Positions 1 to 8,725 of a stretch of DNA of 64,000 nt are shown in pieces. Both the position numbers and the translations under genes were made by a program. This DNA comes from Pseudonocardia sp. HH130630-07 (GTDB lineage Bacteria; Actinomycetota; Actinomycetes; Mycobacteriales; Pseudonocardiaceae). Below the pieces are notes generated by a model. It worked only from the letters and a program-made list of their open reading frames with translations, was not told where the DNA came from and did not search any database. Each line of letters starts with the position of its first letter. Position 1 is the stretch's first letter. The stretch covers positions 1 through 64,000 of the forward strand of contig NZ_CP013855.1 in assembly GCF_001698125.1 (NCBI RefSeq), given 5' to 3'.

Positions 1-974
1 TAGGTGCTGGTTGATCATGTGGTTCGGTCGTGCTCGACGTGGAGGAGAACGAGCGCGGCGGCGGTGATCGCGCCGATCCGCCAGGGGCAGAAGCTGACCC
101 GGCGCAGCGCCTTGAAGGTGGTCTTGAGCAGGGAGTTCCCGCGTTCGGCCACAGCCCTGACGGCGGAGTGCAGCGTGTTGACGGTGCGCTTGTCCTCCGA
201 CAGCCCACTGCCGGTGGGGGTCTTGAACGGGCAGGTCAGGCGGGTGTTCTCACCGTCGTAGCCGAGGTCGGCGAGCACGACGTGGGTGTCGTCGGTCCAG
301 TCCTCGATCGCGTCGAGCAGGCCGGGGTGGCCGCGGGCGCAGGTGGTGTCGTGCTCGCGGCCCGGGCGCACCGGGGATGTCCACAACGGCCACCCGTCAG
401 GCGCGGTGAGGACCTGAACGTTCCCGCCGTGGACGTGGTGCTTGCCCGACCACCACAGATCCACTCCCGGGGTCGGTCCGGGAGTGCGGGAGCGGTCAGT
501 GTGGATCACGGTGCCGTCGAGGTGAACGTGGGTGTGCCCGGCGGTGCGGGCCGCGAGCAGCGCGCCGGGCAGTCCAGGCGCGGCGGCGGCCAGAACGTCG
601 ATGCCTTCGTGCAGGTAGCGGTAGGTACTCGACAGGCTCAGCTGGTTGTCGGCGGCGAGCTGGGCGACCCGGGTCGCGTCGAGGAACCAGCGCAGCACCA
701 GCACCGCGTGGCGGTCACAGTCCAGCGCGCGGCGCCCGCGCCGGGTCCCGCGCCGGAGGCGTTCCTCGGCCAACAGTCGCGACAACATGGACGCGGTGGG
801 CTCCCCGATCGGGAGCACGGCGGTGTAGGTGACAGGATCGGGCACGCGGGACCTCGGTGGTGAGTCGATCTTTGAGCGGACCGACCTCTTCTACCGGGGT
901 CCCGCCCCCTCGTTGAGCACCTCCACGTCACGGCGTGTCGCCGCCAGCCGCTCCCCACTACTGGGAAAGGCTCA
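1..974 (-). mobile_element. IS5-type insertion sequence, left end outside window
   Basis: The element carries the transposase at 15-845 and ends on the right with GGGAAAGGCTCA at about 963-974. That end resembles the terminal repeat of the related element at 3645-4585. It abuts a truncated copy of the 1003-bp element at 16557-17559, so it inserted into or recombined with that copy. The left terminal repeat is not in the window. Confidence 0.7.
15..845 (-). CDS. IS5-family DDE transposase
   Basis: The 276-residue protein has an N-terminal helix-turn-helix around residues 65-90 (LSLSSTYRYLHEG) followed by an RNase-H-fold nuclease. The likely catalytic triad is Asp in HLDGT, Asp in LADLGYDG and Glu in AVAERGNSLLK. 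Length and motifs fit the IS5-type DDE_Tnp_4 transposases of actinobacteria. The frame is open and looks intact. The protein is related in layout, but not closely, to the transposase at 3666-4460. Confidence 0.85.
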   Translation of the reverse strand: MPDPVTYTAVLPIGEPTASMLSRLLAEERLRRGTRRGRRALDCDRHAVLVLRWFLDATRVAQLAADNQLSLSSTYRYLHEGIDVLAAAAPGLPGALLAARTAGHTHVHLDGTVIHTDRSRTPGPTPGVDLWWSGKHHVHGGNVQVLTAPDGWPLWTSPVRPGREHDTTCARGHPGLLDAIEDWTDDTHVVLADLGYDGENTRLTCPFKTPTGSGLSEDKRTVNTLHSAVRAVAERGNSLLKTTFKALRRVSFCPWRIGAITAAALVLLHVEHDRTT

Positions 975-1825
975 CTGCTTGGTCAGGGTGAAGTGGCGTT
1001 CCACGACGTTGCGGCCCTTGTAGGTCTCAACGTCGAGTCCGGGTGGTCTGCCGCCGAGGGAGCCGCGGCGTTTGCGGGCGGCGATCTCGTCGCGTTTCTG
1101 CGGGATGACGGTGGTGATCGAGCGGCGGGCCAGTGCGCGCCGGTTGACCCCGGATGAGTAGGCCCGGTCGGCCACCACGGCGTCGGGTCGGGTGCGGGAC
1201 CGTCCCGCGCCGAGGCGGGGGACGCGGATGTCGGCCAGGACCTGCTCGAGCATGGCGCCGTCGTTGCGCTGCCCGCCGGTCACCACCACCGCCAGCGGCC
1301 GGCCCCGCCGGTCGACCGCGGCATGGATCTTCGTCGTCAGCCCGCCACGGGAACGGCCGATGCCGTGACCTGCGGGTTCTCGCGGTCCGCCGAGCGGGCT
1401 GGGCATGAACCCGTCAGGGGATTTCGTGTAGTTCGACCGTGCCCCCTGTGTCCTGCTCGGGGCGGGTGGTGTTCGTGGCGTGCTGGTGCGCCCGGTTGAT
1501 CGTGGCGTCCACCGACACCTGTCAACACCGTCCAGTCGATCTCGCCCTTGGCGTCGGCCTGGGCCAACAGTGCGGCCAGCACGGTGTCCCAGGTGCCGTC
1601 AGCGGCGTAGCGGCGGTGTCGCTTCCACACCGTTTGCCAGGGCCCGAACTGCTCCCGCGGCAGATCTCGCCAGGGGATCCCGGTTCGGTATCGGAAGATG
1701 ATCCCCTCCACCACGCGGCGATCCTCGCCGAACGGGTGCCCACGCCGCCCGGCGTTGGAGGGCAGCAGCGGCCCGATCAACTGCCACTGAGCATCCGAGA
1801 GCAGCGCGAACCTCGACGAACTCAC
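975..1825 (-). pseudogene. IS5-family transposase, truncated and frameshifted
   Basis: The N-terminal part starts at 1825 (MSSSRFALLSDAQW) with the DUF4096-type domain. The C-terminal part is in another frame (GIGRSRGGLTTKIH and on to 975). Relative to the sister family at 2463-3404, a 10-bp insertion at about 1516-1525 throws the first catalytic Asp segment (SVDATINRAHQ) out of frame. The same insertion is present in the copy at 16557-17559. Together with the missing 3' end, this makes the gene non-functional. Confidence 0.8.
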
Positions 1826-1872
1826 CGGCTCATCCTGCCGGCAGTCCGGACACCCATATGGGAGACACGCCC
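975..1872 (-). mobile_element. Truncated copy of the 1003-bp IS5-type element
   Basis: Nearly identical to 16660-17559, but the end encoding the last 35 or so transposase residues is missing and replaced by the neighbouring IS. The surviving end is GGGAGACACGCCC followed by TA, as in the full copy. Confidence 0.85.
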
Positions 1873-1914
1873 TAGCGGAGCCGACCTGCGCTCCTACGAA
1901 CGACAGGAGGGCCC

Positions 1915-2238
1915 ATGACCACCAACGACGATCCCCACGCCCACATCGACGCAGAGGTGGCCGCTGTCCGCGCCGACTACGCTGAAGAGGAAGCCGAGGC
2001 CGCGGAGACCGAGATCGCCGAGCGCACCGCAGCGCTGGACGTGCCCCTGAACCTGCGCATCGACCGCGACCTCGACGCACAACTCAAGCAACGAGCCGCC
2101 GCCGCGCAGATCCCCACCTCGGCGCTGGTGCGACGCCTGCTGCGCGCCGTCGTGCACGACCACACCGCATCGGTGCTTACCGTGGAACAGGTCGAGGCCA
2201 TCGCCCGCCGAGTACTCGCCGACACCGCCAACAGCTGA
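1915..2238 (+). CDS. Ribbon-helix-helix (CopG/Arc-like) DNA-binding protein
   Basis: The protein has 107 residues. Its first 35 residues are acidic and probably coiled-coil (repeated AEEEAEAAETEIAE). A ribbon-helix-helix follows at about residues 45-80: strand LNLRIDRDL, then DAQLKQRAAAA and SALVRRLLRAVV. Such proteins act as antitoxins or as plasmid partition or copy-control repressors. No toxin gene is next to it, because both flanks are insertion sequences. AGGAGGG lies 5-6 bases before the ATG and fixes the start. The target is unknown. Confidence 0.7.
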   Translation: MTTNDDPHAHIDAEVAAVRADYAEEEAEAAETEIAERTAALDVPLNLRIDRDLDAQLKQRAAAAQIPTSALVRRLLRAVVHDHTASVLTVEQVEAIARRVLADTANS

Positions 2239-2459
2239 CCAGTCACGTACCGAGGGACGCGAGCCCAGCAGGTACCAGAGCTCGTGGTCTACCTGTCTGC
2301 GAGCCGACCAGTCAGGACCGATGGGTGGGGTGGCTGGGCCGGGCCCGCCACCGGCCGCGACACAGATCAGGCTCGAGCATCACCCGCGACTGGTCCGCCT
2401 CACCGGCCCCACCGCCACCGCTGTCGCTGGTCGAGGTGTCCTGCGCCGTCGTCGAACCG

Positions 2460-3357
2460 CTAGGGTGTGTCTCCCAATGCGCGGAGCCAGGTGACGATTG
2501 CCTTCAGGACGGCGCCGCCGCGGAAGGTCAGGGCGAGCTTGTCGTAACGGGTGGCCAGCCCGCGCCACTGCTTGACGTGGCAGAACCCGCGCTCGACGAC
2601 GTTGCGGTTTCGGTAGTCGACCGGATCGAATGCGGGCGGTCGGCCGCCGCGTGAGCCGCGTCGTTTGCGGTGTCCCTGCTGGTCAGAGGGCTCCGGAATG
2701 ACAGCGATGATCCGGCGCTCGCGCAGGTGCCGGCGGATCGCGCGTGAGGAGTAGGCCTTGTCCGCGCGCACGCGTTCAGGCCGGGTCCGGGGTCGTCCCG
2801 GGCCCGGTCGGGCGATGCTCAGGCGCGCCATCAGGTGCGGAAACATTGGCGAGTCGCCGCCCTGGCCGGGGCCGAGGAGGACCACCAGCGGGCGGCCGTG
2901 CCCGTCAACGAGCTGGTGGATCTTCGTCGACAGCCCTCCGCGGGACCGTCCCAGCGCGTGATCTGCTGGTTCGGCGAGCAGATTCGTGTAGTTCGATCCG
3001 GCCCCCTGTGTCGCGCTTGAGGGTCGCGGCGTGCTGGTGGGCACGGATGATCGTGGAGTCCACGCTGACCGCCCACCCGAGCACCTCGGCGGCGTCGGCC
3101 TCGATCAGAAGAGCAGCCAGGATGTGGTCCCAGGTGCCGTCGCCGCTGTAGCGGCGGTGCCGCTTCCACAACGTCTGCCACGGCCCGAACTCGGCTGGGA
3201 CGTCGCGCCAGGGAAGCCCGCACCGATACCGGTAGATGATCCCCTCGAGCACCCGGCGGTCATCGCGGAACGGGCACCCGCGACGACCCTCGGAGGAGGG
3301 CAACAGCGGCGCCAGACGGGCCCACTGGACATCAGTCAGGACAGCGGTACGCGGCAC
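2460..3357 (-). CDS. IS5-family transposase in two overlapping frames
   Basis: The upstream frame runs 3357-2905 (MPRTAVLTDVQWARLAPLLP, with the SVDSTIIRAHQH catalytic-Asp segment). The downstream frame runs from about 3044 to 2460 (GRSRGGLSTKIH, RADKAYSS, NRNVVERGFCHVKQW with the catalytic Glu). The frames overlap at a G-rich stretch (rc: CAGGGGGCC), where programmed frameshifting, known in related IS5 elements, would fuse them. The stop codon at 2460-2462 is completed by bases outside the element. Confidence 0.8.
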
Positions 3358-3404
3358 CGATCAAGCATCGCGCACCCCGGTCCGCCTATCTGGGAGACAC
3401 GCCC
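2463..3404 (-). mobile_element. 942-bp IS5-type element, copy 1
   Basis: The ends are GGGTGTGTCTCCCA on the left and its near-complement TGGGAGACACGCCC on the right, flanked by TA on both sides (2461-2462 and 3405-3406) within CTAG. A second copy of identical length lies at 19479-20420 in the same orientation, with about four substitutions between the parts I compared. Confidence 0.9.
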
Positions 3405-3468
3405 TAGGGCGGTGACGCCCAGGTCGGCGCCGGTCCCTCGCCTCTCGTTGGTTCATCGCTGGGTCTCC

Positions 3469-3645
3469 TCGAGATCTGTAACAGGAACAGTGATTCCGGC
3501 GTTGTCGGGCAGTAGTGTTCGGCGGACGGCCAGCGGTCACTGAACGTGATCGCGAAGGCGTTGATCACCGGCTTCCAGCGGATCGTCCACCGTGCGCCGC
3601 CTCGCCCGGTCGGGTCGAGGCTGCGGGTCACAAGATACAGGCATT
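3469..3645 (-). pseudogene. IS256 transposase C-terminal remnant
   Basis: The minus strand reads LYLVTRSLDPTGRG, then KPVINAFAITFSDRW and SAEHY stop. These are the last 50 or so residues of the IS256-type transposase whose longer copies lie at 21152-23924 and 40723-42722. The end retains the IS256 terminal repeat (CTGTAACAGGAAC at about 3470). The rest was removed at the junction with the element at 3645. Confidence 0.8.
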
Positions 3646-4585
3646 GAGCCCTTTCCAACTTGATCTCAGCCGGTCTGGTTGAGCACGGTGATCGCTTGGA
3701 TCAGCGCGGTCGCCCGGCTCGGGCAGGTGCGGATGCGGCGGAGCACCTTCCAGGACTTCAGCTGGGCGTTGGCTCGTTCACCGGGACCACGCTGGCGGGC
3801 GTGCGCGGTGTTGACCTGCTTCTGGTTGTGGGAGAACCGCCGGTAGCGGCCGGTGTCGGGGTCGAGCCGCCGACGGCGTTGCGGAACCTTGATTGCGGTC
3901 CCGCCGCTCTGGTAGGCGGTGTCGGCGATCGTGGCGATCCCGGCGACGTTCAGGGCGTCGATCAGACCGTGCTCGCGGGCGGCACCCATGTCGTGACGCG
4001 CCCCGGGCAGCGCAGGCGAGGCCCACACCAACCGGCCGGCCGGGTCAGCGATGACCTGCACGTTCACCCCATGGCGCTTGTGTTTGCCCGAGTAGAAGGC
4101 CCGGTCTCTGCCCGAGGCCATCCCGACCCGGTCGATCGCCACCAGCGTGCCGTCGAGGATCACGAACGCCTTCCCGCGGGCGGCCTCGAGCGCCTGGTCC
4201 ATCGTGGGCGCCAGGTCGGCGAGAGCATCGACGCCCTCGCGGACGTAGCGGTACACCGTGGTCGTCCCCACCCCGAACCCGCCGGCCAGCGCGGGGTAGG
4301 ACTCGCCCTTGTTCAGATGGGCCAGCACCAGCAGGGCCTGCTCCCCGGCTGAGAGGCGTCGCCACCGGCTTCCCATGATCGACCGGCGTTGGCGCAGCGC
4401 GTCGGACAGGCGTTGCAGGCAGCGGTTGGACACCTGCATCGAGGACGGGTAGACAAGCACGGTGAAGCTCCTGGTTGGCGCGGGTTGATCTCAGCAATCA
4501 CCCGTCTACCAGGGGCTTCACCCATCTCGGTGATGCCACGCCGCGACCCCGCCGACCTCGTGACTGTCAGGTTGGAAAGGGCTCA
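3645..4585 (-). mobile_element. IS5-type element with TGAGCCCTTTCCAAC ends
   Basis: A 15-bp perfect terminal inverted repeat, TGAGCCCTTTCCAAC, occurs at 3645-3659 and, inverted, at 4571-4585. The ends resemble those of the 167-bp MITE found three times in this window. A right-end relic of a related element lies at about 18593-18685. Confidence 0.85.
3666..4460 (-). CDS. IS5-family DDE transposase
   Basis: The 264-residue protein has a helix-turn-helix near residues 60-80 (FGVGTTTVYRYVREG). Catalytic candidates are Asp in VILDGTL, Asp in TIADTAYQSGG and Glu in GPGERANAQLKSW. The frame is intact and inside well-matched terminal repeats, so this copy may be active. It sits 13 bp beyond the stop of the IclR gene at 4599 and leaves that gene uninterrupted. 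Confidence 0.85.
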   Translation of the reverse strand: MLVYPSSMQVSNRCLQRLSDALRQRRSIMGSRWRRLSAGEQALLVLAHLNKGESYPALAGGFGVGTTTVYRYVREGVDALADLAPTMDQALEAARGKAFVILDGTLVAIDRVGMASGRDRAFYSGKHKRHGVNVQVIADPAGRLVWASPALPGARHDMGAAREHGLIDALNVAGIATIADTAYQSGGTAIKVPQRRRRLDPDTGRYRRFSHNQKQVNTAHARQRGPGERANAQLKSWKVLRRIRTCPSRATALIQAITVLNQTG

Positions 4586-4598
4586 CTGGCCCACGCGG

Positions 4599-5417
4599 TC
4601 AGTAGAAGCCGTCCCGGGCGGCGCCGAACCGGGCGCTCGACGTGCGTCCCAGGCTCCGGCTGAGCCGCTCGGCCGCGGCCAGCACGTGCGGCAGGACGGT
4701 CTCGACCAGCTTCTCCGGTGAGCACCGTCCGGTGCTGGTCGCGGAGGCGATCGCGGCGGCCACTGCGCCCGTGTGGTCGCGCACCGGCGCCGCCAGCGTC
4801 ATTAGGTCGGGGTCGAGCTCGCCGACGGCCAGTGCCCAACCTCGGGTCTGCACCTCGCGGAGGATCCCACGCAGGACCTTCGGATCGGTGACGGTCCGCG
4901 GGGTGCAGGCCCGCGGTGGCGTGGCGAGCATCCGGGCGATGACCGGCTCCTCGGCCCAAGCCAGCAGGACCCGTCCCATCGCGGTCGCCGTGGCCGGGAC
5001 CCGGGTGCCGGGGGACACTTCGACCTGCAGGATCCGGCGCACCGGCACCCGGGCGACGTAGACGACGTCTGCGCCGTCGAGCACGGTCAGCGAGGCGGAC
5101 TCGTCGGTCTCCTCGGCCAGACGGGCCAGGTGCGGGCGGGCGTCCTCGACTATCGAGTGGGTCGCGGAGTAGCGCTGCCCGAGCGACAGCACCCGCGGGG
5201 TCAGCCGCCAGCGGCTGCCCACCGGCTCGACGTAGCCGAGGTGCTGCAGCGTCAGCAGGATCCGGCGGACGGCCGGCCGGGACAGCCCGGTCGCCGCAGC
5301 CACGTCCGAGCTGGTCGGCCGCGGCCGGTCGGCGTCGAAGGCGAGCAGTACGGCGAAGCCCCGCTCGATGCTCTGGATGCGGTCCCGGCCCCCGGCGCCG
5401 TCGGCCACCTCGGTCAT
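4599..5417 (-). CDS. IclR-family regulator (PcaR/PobR-like)
   Basis: The protein has 272 residues from the ATG at 5417; longer readings upstream run into the divergent promoter. The N-terminal winged helix-turn-helix is at about 15-75 (SSDVAAATGLSRPAVRRILLTL). The IclR effector-binding domain follows (VVYVARVP, SPGTRVPATATAMGRVLLA). The sequence style is that of the PcaR/PobR/PcaU branch, which activates aromatic-acid and beta-ketoadipate genes with a pathway intermediate. It is divergent from the monooxygenase/dioxygenase operon and probably controls it through the 10-bp repeats at 5513-5542. The effector is unknown. Confidence 0.88.
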   Translation of the reverse strand: MTEVADGAGGRDRIQSIERGFAVLLAFDADRPRPTSSDVAAATGLSRPAVRRILLTLQHLGYVEPVGSRWRLTPRVLSLGQRYSATHSIVEDARPHLARLAEETDESASLTVLDGADVVYVARVPVRRILQVEVSPGTRVPATATAMGRVLLAWAEEPVIARMLATPPRACTPRTVTDPKVLRGILREVQTRGWALAVGELDPDLMTLAAPVRDHTGAVAAAIASATSTGRCSPEKLVETVLPHVLAAAERLSRSLGRTSSARFGAARDGFY

Positions 5418-5475
5418 TGGGACGGTGTTCCTCTCAATCCATCGTAAGTCGGTCCGTCCGCCTCGGACGGGGGCG

Positions 5476-5542
5476 TTGACCTGTGTGTTCCCGCCCGACA
5501 CAGTAGTGGTGAACGCAAAGCGGGCAGCACGTACGCAAAGCG
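5476..5542 (+). promoter_or_regulatory. Putative promoter and IclR operator repeats
   Basis: The 10-mer ACGCAAAGCG occurs twice in direct orientation, at 5513-5522 and 5533-5542, 20 bp apart. A TTGACC box lies at 5476-5481, but the -10 is not obvious. PcaU/PcaR-type IclR proteins are known to bind sets of 10-bp repeats, so this is a plausible operator. It ends about 20 bp before the ATG of the flavin reductase. Confidence 0.5.
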
Positions 5543-5561
5543 TAAGGGAAGGAGTCGGTCG

Positions 5562-6116
5562 ATGGCGATCGATCCGCGGGAACTGCGCCGGTGTCTCGGG
5601 CACTTCGCCACCGGCGTCACTGTCATCACCTGCCAGGGGACCGACGGCGCACCGCACGGGGCGACGGTGAACGCCTTCACCGCGGTGTCGCTCGACCCAC
5701 CGCTGGTGCTGGTGTCGCTGGACCGGCGGTCACGGCTGTGCGCGCTGGTCGAGCAGGAGCGGCGGCCGTTCGCCGTGAACGTCCTCGCGTCGGGGCAGAA
5801 GGACCTCGCCCTGCACTTCGCGGGTCGTCCCAACCAGGACGTCGACTGGCTGGACGACAGCACCTGCGGCGCGCCGCAGCTTGCCGGGGCCCTGGCGCAC
5901 ATCTCGTGCACTCCCTGGCAGGCCTACGACGGCGGTGACCACGTCCTCTACCTGGGCGAGGTCCAGGAGTTCCTGATCCACGACGGAGCCCCGCTGCTGT
6001 TCCACACCGGCCGGTTCCACCACCTCGGCGACGACCACGCTCCCATCCTCTGGGGCGACTCGGCCGACAGCCCCGAGGGCCAGAGCTGGATCGCCGGCAC
6101 GACGGCGACCCGCTGA
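5562..6116 (+). CDS. Flavin reductase component of a two-component monooxygenase
   Basis: The 184-residue protein belongs to the HpaC/flavin-reductase-like FMN-binding family: FATGVTVITC near the N terminus, then GATVNAFTAVSLDPPLVLVSLDR, FAVNVL and a C-terminal FHHLGD. Proteins of this family reduce free FAD or FMN with NAD(P)H and hand it to an oxygenase. The oxygenase gene begins 67 bp downstream in the same direction. GGAAGGAG precedes the ATG. It is the first gene of the operon driven from the IclR intergenic region. Confidence 0.88.
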   Translation: MAIDPRELRRCLGHFATGVTVITCQGTDGAPHGATVNAFTAVSLDPPLVLVSLDRRSRLCALVEQERRPFAVNVLASGQKDLALHFAGRPNQDVDWLDDSTCGAPQLAGALAHISCTPWQAYDGGDHVLYLGEVQEFLIHDGAPLLFHTGRFHHLGDDHAPILWGDSADSPEGQSWIAGTTATR

Positions 6117-6183
6117 CCACACCACCCACGGTGCCGTGCGCACGCCCGGCCCGGCCCGAGCCCGAACGACGAAGGAGTCGACG

Positions 6184-7764
6184 ATGACCCTGCAGCAGGA
6201 TTCGGTCGCCACCCCGACCGACGAGAACGGCCGCGTCACCCGGCCGATGACCGGGGACGAGTACGTCGAGAGCCTCAAGGACGACCGCGAGGTCTACCTC
6301 TACGGCGAGAAGGTCGCCGACGTGACCACGCACCCGGCGTTCCGCAACGCGGTGCGGATGACCGCGCGGCTCTACGACGCGCTGCACGCCCCGACCCGGG
6401 CTGACAAGCTCGTTGTCCCGACCGACACCGGTAGCACCGGGGTCACCCACCCGTTCTTCCGTACCCCGCACTCGGTCGAGGACCTGCGCAAGGACCGTGA
6501 GGCGATCGCCGAGTGGGCGCGGATGACCTACGGGTTCATGGGCCGCAGCCCCGACTACAAGGCCGCGTTCCTCGGCACCCTGGGCGCCAACTCCGAGTTC
6601 TACGACCCCTACGCCGCCAACGCGCGACGCTGGTACACCGAGTCCCAGGAGAAGGTCCTCTACTGGAACCACGCGATCATCAACCCGCCGGTCGACCGGC
6701 ACCGCCCGCCCGACGAGGTCTCCGACGTGTTCATGCACGTCGAGAAGGAGAACGACAACGGCGTCGTCGTGTCCGGGGCGAAGGTCGTCGCCACCGGCTC
6801 GGCGATCACCCACTTCAACTTCCTCGCCCACTACGGTCTGCCGATCAAGAAGCGTGAGTACTCGCTAGTCTGCACGGTCCCGATGGGCGCACCGGGGATG
6901 AAGCTGATCTGCCGGCCGTCCTACGCCCAGCAGGCCTCGATGATGGGCAGCCCGTTCGACTACCCGCTGTCGTCGCGGATGGACGAGAACGACACGATCT
7001 TCATCCTGGACAAGGTCCTCATCCCTTGGGAGAACGTCTTCATCTACGGCGACGCGGAGAAGGCGTCGACGTTCTTCCCCGGGTCGGGCTTCCTACACCG
7101 CTTCACCTTCCACGGCGTCACCCGGCTCGCGGTCAAGCTCGACTTCATCGCCGGTCTGCTGATGAAGGGCCTCGAGGTCACCGGCTCCAAGGACTTCCGC
7201 GGCGTGCAGACCCGAGTCGGTGAGGTCATCGCTTGGCGCAACATGTTCTGGGCGCTGTCGGACGCAATGTGCGCCAACCCCGACGAGTGGGTCGGTGGGG
7301 CGAAGCTGCCCAAGCTCGACTACGGCCTGGCCTACCGCTGGTTCATGACCCTGGGCTACCCGCGGGTCAAGGAGATCATCATGCAGGACCTTGGCGCCTC
7401 GCTGATCTACCTGCCCAGCCACTCCGTGGACTTCCTGTCGCCGGAGGTCCGGCCCTACCTGGACAAGTACGTCCGCGGCTCCAACGGCTACGAGGCCGTC
7501 GACCGGGTCAAACTCATGAAGCTCATCTGGGACTCCATCGGCTCGGAGTTCGGCGGCCGCCACGAGCTCTACGAGCGCAACTACTCCGGCAACCACGAGG
7601 GTGTCCGCGCGGAACTCCTGTTCGCCGCCGAGGCATCCGGGACAGCGTCGGCGATGAAGGGCTTCGCCGAGCAGTGCCTGTCCGAGTACGACCTCAACGG
7701 CTGGACCGTCCCCGACCTCATCAACAACGACGACGTGCGGCTGTTCGGCCGCAACGGCCGCTGA
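6184..7764 (+). CDS. HpaB-type FADH2-dependent aromatic monooxygenase, probably phenol 2-hydroxylase
   Basis: The 526-residue protein is a full-length member of the 4-hydroxyphenylacetate 3-hydroxylase (HpaB/PheA1) family. Recognisable blocks are the N-terminal MTGDEYVESLKDDREVYLYG, the central HFNFLAHYG and RMDENDTIFILDKVLIPWENVF, and GRHELYERNYSGNHE. It uses reduced flavin from the preceding reductase to ortho-hydroxylate a phenol. The adjacent intradiol dioxygenase suggests the product is a catechol, so phenol or a substituted phenol is a better guess than 4-hydroxyphenylacetate. The ATG at 6184 follows GAAGGAG; an upstream in-frame start at 6136 is less likely. Confidence 0.88.
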   Translation: MTLQQDSVATPTDENGRVTRPMTGDEYVESLKDDREVYLYGEKVADVTTHPAFRNAVRMTARLYDALHAPTRADKLVVPTDTGSTGVTHPFFRTPHSVEDLRKDREAIAEWARMTYGFMGRSPDYKAAFLGTLGANSEFYDPYAANARRWYTESQEKVLYWNHAIINPPVDRHRPPDEVSDVFMHVEKENDNGVVVSGAKVVATGSAITHFNFLAHYGLPIKKREYSLVCTVPMGAPGMKLICRPSYAQQASMMGSPFDYPLSSRMDENDTIFILDKVLIPWENVFIYGDAEKASTFFPGSGFLHRFTFHGVTRLAVKLDFIAGLLMKGLEVTGSKDFRGVQTRVGEVIAWRNMFWALSDAMCANPDEWVGGAKLPKLDYGLAYRWFMTLGYPRVKEIIMQDLGASLIYLPSHSVDFLSPEVRPYLDKYVRGSNGYEAVDRVKLMKLIWDSIGSEFGGRHELYERNYSGNHEGVRAELLFAAEASGTASAMKGFAEQCLSEYDLNGWTVPDLINNDDVRLFGRNGR

Positions 7765-7777
7765 AAGGGGACGCGTC

Positions 7778-8653
7778 ATGACCACCACCGACCACGGCGT
7801 CGCCCCGTCCGGTGCCGGGCTCGCCGGGGCGAACGCCACCGAGTCCGCCCGCCTCGGGCTTTCCAGCAAGCGGGACACGGCCGGGACCGGACGGGGCGAC
7901 GCCGAGCGCGTCGCCACCGTCGTGGGCGCCGCCTTGGAGGGCATCCGCGCCGCGATCCGCGACCACAAAGTCACCTACGCCGAGTTCGACGCGTTCAAGC
8001 GCTGGCTCATCGACGTCTCCGACACCGGGGAGTGGCCGCTGTTCCTCGACGTCTACCTCGAGTTCGAGGTCGAGCGCGTCGCCGCCGAGCCCCAGGAGGG
8101 CTCGACCGGCACCATCCTCGGCCCGTTCTGGCTCGACGGCCAGGCCCGGCTGAGCTCGCCGGCGACCCTGCCCATGCGCGAGGACGAGCCTGGCACGCCG
8201 CTGGTCCTCGCCGGGCAGGTGACCGGCACCGACGGCACCCCGCTGTCCGGGGCGTCGGTCGACATCTGGCACACCGACGACGAGGGCTGGTACTCCGGCT
8301 TCGCCGAGAAGCCCCCGCCCGGAAACCTGCGCGGCGTCGTCGCCTGCAACGAGCAGGGCCGGTTCGAGATCCACACCCGCAAGCCCGCCCCGTACACGAT
8401 CCCGCTGGACGGCCCCACCGGGAAGCTCACCGAGTCGGCGGGATGGAGTCCGTGGCGACCGGCGCACCTACACCTGCTGGTCTCGGCCCCCGGGCACCGC
8501 ACGGTCACCACCCAGCTGTTCTTCACCGGTGACCGGTACCTGGACTCCGACGTCGCCTCGGCGACCAAGCCGGAGCTCGTCCTCGACCCGCAGCCCACCG
8601 GGAACGGCGCCGAGGTCCGCTCGGACCACGACTTCGTCCTCGAACCCGAGTAG
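7778..8653 (+). CDS. Intradiol ring-cleavage dioxygenase (catechol 1,2-dioxygenase family)
   Basis: The 291-residue protein has the family's N-terminal helical linker domain (residues about 60-110, FDAFKRWLIDVSDTGEWPLF) and beta-sandwich catalytic domain. The four Fe(III) ligands are visible: Tyr in DEGWYSGF, Tyr in PAPYTIPLDG, and both His in RPAHLHLLV. It would open the catechol made by the upstream monooxygenase to a cis,cis-muconate. Hydroxyquinol 1,2-dioxygenase is an alternative because the ligands are shared. The gene starts 13 bp after the monooxygenase stop. The first 40 residues are poorly conserved and Ala/Gly-rich. Confidence 0.85.
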   Translation: MTTTDHGVAPSGAGLAGANATESARLGLSSKRDTAGTGRGDAERVATVVGAALEGIRAAIRDHKVTYAEFDAFKRWLIDVSDTGEWPLFLDVYLEFEVERVAAEPQEGSTGTILGPFWLDGQARLSSPATLPMREDEPGTPLVLAGQVTGTDGTPLSGASVDIWHTDDEGWYSGFAEKPPPGNLRGVVACNEQGRFEIHTRKPAPYTIPLDGPTGKLTESAGWSPWRPAHLHLLVSAPGHRTVTTQLFFTGDRYLDSDVASATKPELVLDPQPTGNGAEVRSDHDFVLEPE

Positions 8654-8725
8654 TCCGTACGGGTGGGCGGCCCCGCACGGGGTCCGCCCACCCGTCGGCG
8701 TAACCGTGACGTGGAGGTCCCGGTC

